Below, one piece after another: positions 10,201 through 17,473 of a stretch of DNA of 64,000 bases (position 1 is its first letter; each line of letters begins with the position of its first letter). Location: assembly GCA_009731375.1 (NCBI GenBank), contig BJOX01000296.1:586612-650611 (forward strand), read 5' to 3'. The notes beneath the pieces were generated by a model that was not told where the DNA came from, did not search any database, and was given only the letters and a program-made list of their open reading frames with translations. The position numbers and the translations under genes are program-made. This DNA comes from Paulinella micropora. Taxonomy: Eukaryota > Cercozoa > Imbricatea > Euglyphida.

Positions 10201-10913
10201 GAGGAATATTTGTATGGGATGCTACTGATTCAAACTGGGGGATTTATATGTCTCAGTCTGGGAATAATAAATCATTAAGTGGAGGAACAGCGCCAGCAGG
10301 AGGAGGCGGAGGATTAACTTCTTATGCTATTAGATTTAGAGTGAATGGTTCTTCAACGAGTGGGTTCATATGGGAGAATAATTCAAATACTGCTTTAATG
10401 TCATTAAGAGCGAGCGATGGACAATTATGGGTATTGTCTAATCCAATTCAATATTCAGATAGGAGAAAAAAAGAAGATATAAAGGAATGCTTAGGCTTAG
10501 ATTTTATTAATAAGTTAAATCCAGTCTGCTATCGTATGATTGATGACAACAAGAAATGTAGGACTGGCTTAATAGCACAGGAATTAGAAGAAATACTAAC
10601 AGAAATGGATATGCTAGATTTTGGCGGTTTTATAAAAGAAACAATTATGGTTCCGTGTCCAAAGCAAAGAAAAGAATACGAATTGAAAGGTGTGAGTGTT
10701 AATCCAGAAGATGTTAAATGTATTGATAGTGGTGATGTCGGTTATGGTATATGTTATTCAGAGTTTATTGCCCCGTTAATTAAAGCGGTTCAACAATTAT
10801 CAGAAAAAGTAGTTAATTTAGAAAAAGAAAATAAAAATCTTATGAATATACTACAAGACCAAGCAAACCAATTAGCAGAAATCAGACTGGCCGTTCTTGA
10901 TAATGTCAAATAA
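7210..10913 (+). pseudogene. Giant phage-like tail-fibre protein with S74 chaperone, frameshifted
   Basis: Two adjoining frames (7210-9816 and 9797-10913 after a shift) make one protein of about 1230 residues. The N-terminal part has fibre motifs ENPLNLYYTDLRF and GKNLYYTEQRV, familiar from bacteriophage tail fibres. The middle has repeats of the type VKLTGDQTIxGNKxF followed by beta-rich stretches. The C-terminal part has SDRRKKEDIKEC...TGLIAQELEEIL, the intramolecular chaperone domain (Peptidase_S74, endosialidase type), which trims itself after the fibre trimerises, and ends in a coiled coil. The break is near 9795: both sides match an internal repeat whose later copy (10130-10250) stays in frame. 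It probably forms virion fibres for host attachment. Confidence 0.85.
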
Positions 10914-10943
10914 TACAACCAGACTTCACAGACCCCCGCCTAT

Positions 10944-11297
10944 TATGGATATGGATGGCGAACTAACTCCCGAATTAAAGNNNNNNNNNNAGATATGGAT
11001 GGCGAACTAACTCCCGAATTAAAGTCTCGTGTTCTTGAAGTAGAACTAAAGACTGAGGAGAAAAAAGTAGAGCACGAATTGGAAGATAACTGGAATTGTT
11101 GTTGTATAAAAAACAGACCAACCGACAGCCGACTTATTAAATACTTATTTCAAATGGGTATCATCATTGCCATTATAGCTATTTGTATCGTGAGGTTATC
11201 TGAAAAGAACTTACCTTGTGAGGTTGCTAATACTTATGTTGGAATTTTAACATTGCTTATCGGCATTTGCCTTCCATCACCTTCTTCAAAGAAATGA
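10944..11297 (+). CDS. Small two-span membrane protein (shared with PLV2)
   Basis: About 100 residues after closing the gap at 10981-10990, whose two sides repeat the same start region (MDGELTPELK). The N-terminal half is hydrophilic and ends ELEDNWNCCCIKNRPTDSRL; then come two hydrophobic spans (MGIIIAIIAICIV and VGILTLLIGICL) joined by a short loop with one Cys. A close relative lies at 57740-57945 in PLV2, and in both elements it faces the cysteine-rich protein gene tail to tail. Its TGA stop overlaps the GATATT of the following linker. Likely a virion or host-membrane protein; function unknown. Confidence 0.8.
   Translation, partial: YGYGWRTNSRIKXXXXDMDGELTPELKSRVLEVELKTEEKKVEHELEDNWNCCCIKNRPTDSRLIKYLFQMGIIIAIIAICIVRLSEKNLPCEVANTYVGILTLLIGICLPSPSSKK
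10981..10990. other. Assembly gap (10 N) with the same sequence on both sides
   Basis: The 27 bases before the gap recur just after it, so the two contig ends overlap and were not merged. The gene across it is most likely intact and single. Confidence 0.95.
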
Positions 11298-11434
11298 TAT
11301 TTTACTCATGCACTTCGTGCCTTCGTAAAACATCGTCCACCATTAAAGTATAAAAACGATGTTTCAGAATATAGATTCAACAAGTTGAATCCATAGCGAG
11401 AGTGCGTAGCACGAAGCGCAATTCTCAAATATCA
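11295..11434. repeat. Inter-gene linker 2: two inverted hairpin modules (convergent genes)
   Basis: Left module 11296-11335 runs GATATT to ACATCG with stem TTTTAC/GTAAAA and GCAC/GTGC. Right module 11357-11433 is in inverse orientation, CGATGT to AATATC, and is branched: GATTCAACAAGTTGAATC is a perfect hairpin and GTGCGTAGCAC another. GATATT overlaps the TGA stop codon of the genes on both strands. So each module starts exactly at a stop codon. Confidence 0.8.
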
Positions 11435-11695
11435 AAGAAATGAACATTCATATATATGTGTCATATACCATATATCATCATTTGAGCACATTAAAGGTAG
11501 TGCTTCATCAAAACTAACACACCAATCACTAAAAGGTTTATACACACATTTAAATTTAGTTTCTATTCCTTTCTGAATACAATAAGCACAACTCTCATTT
11601 TTTTTCTCACTGACCCGTGAGTAAAAGTCGCAGGCAGTCCGAGCAGAAATATTAATTAATAAAAAGTTTATTAGCAGTAATATAGAGGACATCAT
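11432..11695 (-). CDS. Secreted-type cysteine-rich protein (shared with PLV2)
   Basis: 87 residues with a hydrophobic N-terminal signal-like segment (MMSSILLLINFLLINISA) and then a compact domain with cysteines in TACDFYSRVS, ESCAYCIQKG, KFKCVYKPF, DWCVSFDEALPLMCS and YECSFL, which could form disulphides. PLV2 has a close relative at 57450-57719 with the same cysteines. It converges on the small membrane-protein gene in both elements. The signal segment predicts entry to the secretory pathway or an anchored ectodomain. I do not know the family; roles in exit, entry or superinfection control are only guesses. Confidence 0.8.
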   Translation of the reverse strand: MMSSILLLINFLLINISARTACDFYSRVSEKKNESCAYCIQKGIETKFKCVYKPFSDWCVSFDEALPLMCSNDDIWYMTHIYECSFL

Positions 11696-12054
11696 GGCTG
11701 ACTATAAATATCAGCGGATTATTTTTCTAAGCAATGATTTTGCTGGAGGAAGCAAAACATTTAATAAAAATATTCAAATGTCGTTCACACCCACCAAAAT
11801 GAATGTTAAGTTTATCCACTATATGAACGACCAGACAGACAAAAACCAGAATTCTTTACATGGATAGAATTGGAATTATTGGAACATTTGCGGATAGCAC
11901 CACAGCAAACATTTCAAATCTCGGGTATAATTTGGGTGTTGTCGGATGGACTGACGGACAATATACATTTAAAGTCCTTGAAACCGACAGCGGAAATATT
12001 GACACAGGAAATTTAGCGGGAAGAATTGTTGTATGCCTAGAATTCGTAGGCTGA
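11694..12054 (+). pseudogene. Small virion-type protein, probably frameshifted
   Basis: ATG 11694 opens 57 codons (MADYKYQRIIFLSNDFAGGS) ending at 11867. An overlapping frame from 11860 runs MDRIGIIGTFADSTTANISN to the TGA at 12054. Both look like parts of one protein of about 118 residues, beta-rich at the end. Overlap of only 8 bases in a different frame suggests one indel near 11850-11865. An alternative is two translationally coupled genes. Its start almost abuts the divergent cysteine-rich gene (11695). Function unknown; position among structural genes suggests a minor virion component. Confidence 0.5.
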
Positions 12055-12175
12055 TATTTGTTTCAGACTACGTCTTCAACAAACATCGACAACCGATTTA
12101 ATTTAAGCAATAAAGAAAAAACGATGTTTTAGAATAAGAGAGAGTGCGGAGCACGAATCGCAATTCTAAAATATC
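12053..12175. repeat. Inter-gene linker 3
   Basis: Left module 12053-12088: GATATT to ACATCG, with stem TTTGTT/AACAAA and AGAC/GTCT. Spacer of 33 bases. Right module 12122-12175: CGATGT to AATATC with TTTTAGAAT pairing with ATTCTAAAA and GTGC with GCAC. The linker starts within the TGA stop codon of the upstream gene and ends one base before the ATG (12177) of the ATPase gene, so it fills the whole space between the two genes. Confidence 0.82.
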
Positions 12176-12176
12176 A

Positions 12177-12961
12177 ATGCAAAAAATCAATAATGTCAAG
12201 GTGAAGCCAGTAAAACAAGAGGGTGATGGAAATAAAAAAGCAAAAGGTTATAAATTATTCAATGAGCCGTATGCTAACATATTTTTGCTAGCCCGTAAGA
12301 AGAGCGGAAAAACAACAGCACTCTTTGAAATACTGAAACGGACTACAGATAGAAAAACCCGCATTGTCATTATTGCTTCAACGATACACAAGGACAGAAC
12401 AGAGGCAACCCGATGGCAATATATACTTTTCTTAAGTCAGATGGTGTAAATGTCATTGATTATGAGTTAGACAAACTGAACAGACATGACGAGCAACACG
12501 AAGGAGAAGTAAAACAAGACAAAGAAGAAATAGAGAAGCCACAATTTTTATACTTTGGAAAAGAAAAAAAAAAGAAAACTACAAAACAAAAAGAACGACC
12601 TAGCAAGTATATTTCTCCAGAGGTTGTTTTTGTTTTGGATGATTTAGGAAGTGGATTAAGAGACAAGTCCGTAAGTGATTTGTTAAAAAAGAACAGACAC
12701 TATAAAAGTAAGGTTATTATGTCTAGTCAGTATTTGAACGACCTACGGCCAGAAGCCATTAAGCAGTTAGATTATTTATTAATCTTTCCGGGGCAATCTC
12801 AGGACAAAATGGAACTCGTGTATAAACACTTAGACTTATCTTTTGACTTTGATTACTTTCTTCAAAAGTATCACGAAGCAACAAAGGAGAGATTTAATTT
12901 TCTTTATGTCTCAAGTGTTGATGATGAGTTAAGAAAAAATTTTGCCTATCGCATGCGATAG
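12177..12961 (+). pseudogene. Packaging ATPase (FtsK/HerA, A32-like) of PLV1, frameshifted
   Basis: This ATPase pumps viral DNA into the capsid. The first part (ATG 12177, MQKINNVKVKPVKQ) holds the Walker A loop ARKKSGKTTAL at about residues 38-48. The frame breaks near 12405-12420. The second frame carries Walker B in EVVFVLDDLGSG and an IMSSQYLNDLRPE sensor-like stretch. Joined length is about 260 residues, near the family norm. The start is set by the linker that ends one base upstream. At the 3' end a perfect palindrome (12944-12963) supplies a TAG; a degenerate copy of the same codons downstream (12995-13012) reads into a TAA just before linker 4, so the present end looks like an insertion. 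Confidence 0.88.
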
Positions 12962-13012
12962 GCTATTAGAGATTTACAATCTCCAAAAATTTTGCTTATC
13001 GCATGAAATAAT
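12944..13012. repeat. Short hairpin insertion at the end of the ATPase gene
   Basis: GCCTATCGCATGCGATAGGC (12944-12963) is a perfect 20-bp palindrome, followed by a second hairpin GAGATT/AATCTC. After it the sequence AATTTTGCTTATCGCATG repeats the ATPase C-terminal codons and ends AAATAATGATATT, the normal stop-plus-linker junction. This implies an insertion of about 51 bp that moved the stop codon upstream. Confidence 0.6.
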
Positions 13013-13114
13013 GATATTTTTGATGTTTTGTTCTGACTGCTGTCATCACAAAACATCGATGACCATTAAAGCAAAAAACGATGTTTGTTGAAGACGAAGT
13101 CTGAAACAAATATC
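13013..13114. repeat. Inter-gene linker 4
   Basis: Left module 13013-13058 (GATATT to ACATCG; stem TTTTGT/ACAAAA and TGAC/GTCA), spacer of 20 bases, right module 13079-13114 (CGATGT to AATATC; stem TTTGTTGAAGAC with GTCTGAAACAAA). The junction on the left reads TAATGATATT, the same as at linkers 1 and 7. Confidence 0.8.
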
Positions 13115-13237
13115 AATATCAAAAATAATTATTTTTTTTCTGTATTATATATTTATCTATCTTTTATGGTAGTAAAAACAACTCGCGTTGAAGTCATTCC
13201 AACAATCGGCAAACGAACTATTAACTAAAGCACAAAC

Positions 13238-13492
13238 ATGGCTGGAGGCAAAAAGAAGTCTGGTCGCAAGAAGAAGCAAGGAGGCAAGGGACAAGCAGGT
13301 GGTAAAATCAACTGGCAAAAAGTTGGGAAAACGGTCTTTGCCGTTGATAAATTTCTTCGCGGTAATAAGTTAATCTCAAGGACTGCGGGAGCATTAAGTA
13401 GTGTCGGGGTGCCTTACGCAGGTAGTGTTGGTGCTGTAGCATCAAGACTGGGGTATGGTAAGCAGAGAGGACGCGGTGCCTTGAAGTTTTAA
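13238..13492 (+). CDS. Small basic core-like protein
   Basis: 84 residues. The N-terminal part is very basic (MAGGKKKSGRKKKQGGKG), the middle reads WQKVGKTVFAVDKFLRGNK, and the C-terminal half is glycine/alanine-rich and amphipathic (AGALSSVGVPYAGSVGAVAS) ending in basic GKQRGRG. Similar short proteins with a basic head and a membrane-active-looking helix are found beside the protease in Polintons, PLVs and adenoviruses, where they condense DNA or help membrane passage. That comparison is by layout only. It sits between linkers 4 and 5, just upstream of the protease gene that would process such proteins. Confidence 0.75.
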   Translation: MAGGKKKSGRKKKQGGKGQAGGKINWQKVGKTVFAVDKFLRGNKLISRTAGALSSVGVPYAGSVGAVASRLGYGKQRGRGALKF

Positions 13493-13494
13493 AT

Positions 13495-13653
13495 GATATT
13501 TGTTTCAGACTACGTCTTCAACAAACATCGAAACCCAGTTTATTTTCCGGAAAAAGAAGAAACGATGTTTTAGAATAAGTGAGAGTGCGACAGCACGACC
13601 ATCTCGTAGAGTGATTACGCCCTTCGGGCAGTAAAACGCAATTCTAAAATATC
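13495..13653. repeat. Inter-gene linker 5
   Basis: Left module 13495-13530 is nearly identical to that of linker 3. Right module 13563-13653 (CGATGT to AATATC) is enlarged: it keeps the TTTTAGAAT / ATTCTAAAA stem and the GTGC/GCAC hairpin but has an extra GCCCTTCGGGC hairpin inside. The gene after it starts 29 bases further on. Confidence 0.8.
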
Positions 13654-13682
13654 AAGGAAATATTTTTTGTTTAAAATATACG

Positions 13683-15305
13683 ATGGTTGCTAAAACCAAA
13701 AAAACAAAGAAACAGAAATTAAGACCCCCGCGGGTTTATAGGAATAAAAGCGGGAAGCCGTATATTATCCAGAAGGGTAAAAAATATTATCTTAATTTTG
13801 GTAAAAAGACAAATGATATGAGCACACTTCAAATTGTTAAATTTTTTATGAAATACTTGAGCAGACCAAAATCAAAGCGAGCACCTAAGCCAAAAGAAGA
13901 CTTAAGAAAAGTCCAGAGTTTGTCGGAGATTGAGCAAAATACTAGAACTGCCATTAATGACCACTTAGACAAACTCAGAAAGGAGAAATACGAAAAGATT
14001 GATGAGATAGACCAAAAAGAGGAAAAAGCACGAGTTGATGCTGAAGAAGAAAAGAAGAGGCTAGAAAGAAAAATCCAATCCGATGCTAAGGAACTAAAAG
14101 AAACAATGGATAGGGAACATAAAAGACAACTGGCGGAGATTAAGGAAAGACAGGAAGAAAAGGATAGGAAACAGAAGAAGGAACAACGACTTATTCAGGA
14201 ACTACAGGCAGAACGACGACATAGACAGGGTTTATTGATGGCTCCAGTAGCCCCGCCTATGATAAAACCGCCACCGCCACCGCCACAAGGACGACCGCCA
14301 AGGAAAACGAGAGGAGTTATTGTAAAGGATGCGGAAGAAGAGGAGAAACATAAACAAACAAAACGGGAAAAAATAATTGATGGTATGTTTGCTGAGACTA
14401 TTAGAAAGAAACGGCGAAATGTGCAACCTACTAATGAAAAGATTATCCAAAAACTAAGATTTATTGGGCATGTTATCCCTGACATAAAAACATCAAGAGG
14501 TGGAAAAATAAACTATTCTGAAATGTTAAAACAATGGCTATACAAAAGTCCAATTATAACTGACCAAGTGTTGAATTCACAACAAGCATGGGTTGAATTT
14601 GATTTATGGAGAGAAGGTGCGGTAGCAAAAAAGAAAGAAAAAGTAGATAAAGCCAAGGAGAACAAAGAAGAACAAGACAATAAAGAAGAACAAGTCAATA
14701 AAGAACAAGAAGAAAAAGATCAACCTATCATACAAGAGCCTGAAGATGCGCAAGCAAATATGACTGAAGCAGAAACCGAACCAGAATCAGATGCGGTAGG
14801 AATTGGTAAAGTCGGAAAAGGTTTAATGACTAGTGAAATCAACGACATAATGAAAAAACGCGACTGGTATTTAGGAACAATTGCGAGTGATGAAATATAT
14901 AAATTAAATCCAGAAAAAAGAAGGGAATACGGATTTATTATGAATACTGACCCGAGCAATAAAAAAGGACAACACTGGATGGCTATATGGGTAAGTCTAA
15001 ATAAAGATAGGAGTGTTGAAGTGTATGACCCGCTAGCAGAATATCAACCGACTGAAGACTTTCAACAACAAATGAAAAGACTAATTGAGAGAAGTAATCC
15101 TGATAGTTATTTGTTAATGAAAGTTAATCAAGTTAAACAACAATCTGATACGAGCGACACATGTGGATGGCACTCAATGCGGTTTCTTTTAGAGCGAGCA
15201 AAAGGAGTGCGATTTAAATTTGCTAGTGGCTATACAGACTTAAAAGAAGACGAAGCGGAAAAATTAAAAGCACAGAATGGGTATGGATTTGACACCTTTT
15301 TGTAA
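13683..15305 (+). CDS. Adenovirus-type (Ulp1-like) maturation protease with long N-terminal extension
   Basis: 540 residues. Residues 1-90 are basic; residues 95-190 are a charged coiled coil; a proline stretch follows near residue 195; then acidic linkers; the catalytic domain is at about residues 385-540. Catalytic signature: GQHWMAIWVS (His), SVEVYDPLAE (Asp) and SDTCGWHSMRFLL (Cys), the order of the C5/C48 cysteine proteases that cleave capsid precursors in adenoviruses and Polintons. The family domain is only about 200 residues, so the N-terminal two thirds is an added, possibly scaffold-like part. The frame is intact. Flanked by linkers 5 and 6. Confidence 0.9.
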   Translation: MVAKTKKTKKQKLRPPRVYRNKSGKPYIIQKGKKYYLNFGKKTNDMSTLQIVKFFMKYLSRPKSKRAPKPKEDLRKVQSLSEIEQNTRTAINDHLDKLRKEKYEKIDEIDQKEEKARVDAEEEKKRLERKIQSDAKELKETMDREHKRQLAEIKERQEEKDRKQKKEQRLIQELQAERRHRQGLLMAPVAPPMIKPPPPPPQGRPPRKTRGVIVKDAEEEEKHKQTKREKIIDGMFAETIRKKRRNVQPTNEKIIQKLRFIGHVIPDIKTSRGGKINYSEMLKQWLYKSPIITDQVLNSQQAWVEFDLWREGAVAKKKEKVDKAKENKEEQDNKEEQVNKEQEEKDQPIIQEPEDAQANMTEAETEPESDAVGIGKVGKGLMTSEINDIMKKRDWYLGTIASDEIYKLNPEKRREYGFIMNTDPSNKKGQHWMAIWVSLNKDRSVEVYDPLAEYQPTEDFQQQMKRLIERSNPDSYLLMKVNQVKQQSDTSDTCGWHSMRFLLERAKGVRFKFASGYTDLKEDEAEKLKAQNGYGFDTFL

Positions 15306-15318
15306 AAGATATTTATTT

Positions 15319-15493
15319 GATATTTGTTTCAGACCCGATTCGACTTCGTCGAATCTACAACGTCTTCAACAAACATCGGGGGCTACGCACTTTTAAGGAT
15401 TACAATAAGCATTAATTTTTTTTTTGAAAAAGAAAAAACGATGTTTTAGAATAAAAGAGAGTGCGACAGCACGAATCGCAATTCTAAAATATC
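15319..15493. repeat. Inter-gene linker 6
   Basis: Left module 15319-15378 is the linker-3 type with an extra perfect hairpin, GATTCGACTTCGTCGAATC, inserted into its loop. The spacer is about 60 bases. Right module 15439-15493 (CGATGT to AATATC) again has the TTTTAGAAT / ATTCTAAAA stem and GTGC/GCAC. The ATG of the next gene (15495) follows one base after AATATC. Insertion of an extra hairpin in a loop shows that the outer and inner boxes are the conserved parts. Confidence 0.82.
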
Positions 15494-15494
15494 A

Positions 15495-17388
15495 ATGGAG
15501 TACAAAGGCGGTCGTTCAAGTTCTATTTACTATATCAACAGCAAAAACAGAATAACGGGGACAGACAGCGACTTTACACACGAAGTCAATATGAAGGGTC
15601 TAGACAATCCCACACATTGTAAAATTCTTCATATCTATGTGCCGAAGTCGTATTACTCTGTGGCTTCACCATATAATACTTTTACATTATCCGAAGACGG
15701 GTATGAGGCTTTAATTACGATACCTGAGGGAAACTACACAATGAACAACTTAAAAAATAAACTATCTGAGATACTGACGGCAGAAAGTCCGAAGGACTAT
15801 ACTTATGTTGTCTCAAGCAACAATACAAACACAGAAGCGGAGGATGGTAAATTAACATTCAGTGTGTCAAATAACGGAGGTATTCAACCGCGGTTTATAT
15901 TTGATGGTGATACACGTATTCATGAGGTAATGGGTTTTGATAGAAATTCAACATATTTCTGTGCTAATGATTTTATTAAATCGCCAAATGTAATTATTCT
16001 AACTGGTGAAAAAACTTTGTATCTTCAATCTGATTTGGTGAATGAAGGTGATAATCATGTGCTACAAGAAATATACACAGCCAACGAAATTCCTTTTGGT
16101 TCTGTCATTTATGATGGAAGCGGGTCTGAGTATGGTAAAACATTGTCCGCTAATTCAAACAACGTATTCAGGTTTTACTTGACGGACGAAAACGACCAAG
16201 CAATAAATCTTAATGGTTTGGGTATCGTTATGACATTATTGGTTTATCGTGAAACTAATTANNNNNNNNNNNNNNNNNNNNNNNNNNNNNNNNNNNNNNN
16301 NNNNNNNNNNNNNNNNNNNNNNNNNNNNNNNNNNNNNNNNNNNNNNNNNNNNNNNNNNNNNNNNNNNNNNNNNNNNNNNNNNNNNNNNNNNNNNNNNNNN
16401 NNNNNNNNNNNNNNNNNNNNNNNNNNNNNNNNNNNNNNNNNNNNNNNNNNNNNNNNNNNNNNNNNNNNNNNNNNNNNNNNNNNNNNNNNNNNNNNNNNNN
16501 NNNNNNNNNNNNNNNNNNNNNNNNNNNNNNNNNNNNNNNNNNNNNNNNNNNNNNNNNNNNNNNNNNNNNNNNNNNNNNNNNNNNNNNNNNNNNNNNNNNN
16601 NNNNNNNNNNNNNNNNNNNNNNNNNNNNNNNNNNNNNNNNNNNNNNNNNNNNNNNNNNNNNNNNNNNNNNNNNNNNNNNNNNNNNNNNNNNNNNNNNNNN
16701 NNNNNNNNNNNNNNNNNNNNNNNNNNNNNNNNNNNNNNNNNNNNNNNNNNNNNNNNNNNNNNNNNNNNNNNNNNNNNNNNNNNNNNNNNNNNNNNNNNNN
16801 NNNNNNNNNGGAAACTACACAATGAACAACTTAAAAAATAAACTATCTGAGATACTGACGGCAGAAAGTCCGAAGGACTATACTTATGTTGTCTCAAGCA
16901 ACAATACAAACACAGAAGCGGAGGATGGTAAATTAACATTCAGTGTGTCAAATAACGGAGGTATTCAACCGCGGTTTATATTTGATGGTGATACACGTAT
17001 TCATGAGGTAATGGGTTTTGATAGAAATTCAACATATTTCTGTGCTAATGATTTTATTAAATCGCCAAATGTAATTATTCTAACTGGTGAAAAAACTTTG
17101 TATCTTCAATCTGATTTGGTGAATGAAGGTGATAATCATGTGCTACAAGAAATATACACAGCCAACGAAATTCCTTTTGGTTCTGTCATTTATGATGGAA
17201 GCGGGTCTGAGTATGGTAAAACATTGTCCGCTAATTCAAACAATGTATTCAGGTTTTACTTGACGGACGAAAACGACCAAGCAATAAATCTTAATGGTTT
17301 GGGTATCGTTATGACATTATTGGTTTATCGTGAAACTAATTATTTTAGTTTATTTAATTCATTCTTCAATTTGTTAAAGGATAGATAA
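15495..17388 (+). CDS. Penton-like minor capsid protein (gap with duplicated flank)
   Basis: Starts MEYKGGRSSSIYYINSKN directly after linker 6. The product has jelly-roll-like beta-rich sequence with IYVPKSYYSVASPYNTFTL and a C-terminal IVMTLLVYRETN. This is the position and length class of the Polinton/PLV penton (single jelly roll) protein, which sits next to the major capsid gene. The N gap 16261-16809 is an artefact: 15730-16260 recurs as 16810-17340 with one difference. The real gene is probably 15495 to the break, joined to the last 48 bases, about 274 residues ending LFNSFFNLLKDR. So one gene, not two. Confidence 0.75.
16261..16809. other. Assembly gap (549 N) between two copies of the same sequence
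   Basis: The 531 bases ending at 16260 are repeated right after the gap, with one C-to-T difference seen. Two haplotype or overlapping contigs were probably joined end to end. Confidence 0.9.
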
Positions 17389-17473
17389 AGATATTTATTT
17401 TAATTATTTATTTTTTCTATAAATATATTCTTGTGAATTAGTTAATTTACACCACTTCAAAAACAAAACAAAA

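Noticed and set aside
10944-11030. Short direct repeat at the start of the small membrane-protein gene
   Set aside because: The repeat flanks a 10-N gap and is an unmerged contig overlap.
11357-11433. tRNA gene
   Set aside because: The branched module folds like a cloverleaf fragment, but it lacks A-box and B-box words, a 7-bp acceptor stem and a plausible anticodon arm, and its twin occurs in linker 7 as a repeat.
11295-15493. CRISPR array
   Set aside because: The repeated GATATT/ACATCG units recur, but the distances between them contain whole genes and there are no uniform spacers or cas genes; this is a eukaryotic viral element.
15730-17340. Tandem duplication of the penton-like gene
   Set aside because: The two copies are almost identical and are separated only by an N gap, so scaffolding of overlapping contigs explains it better than a biological duplication.
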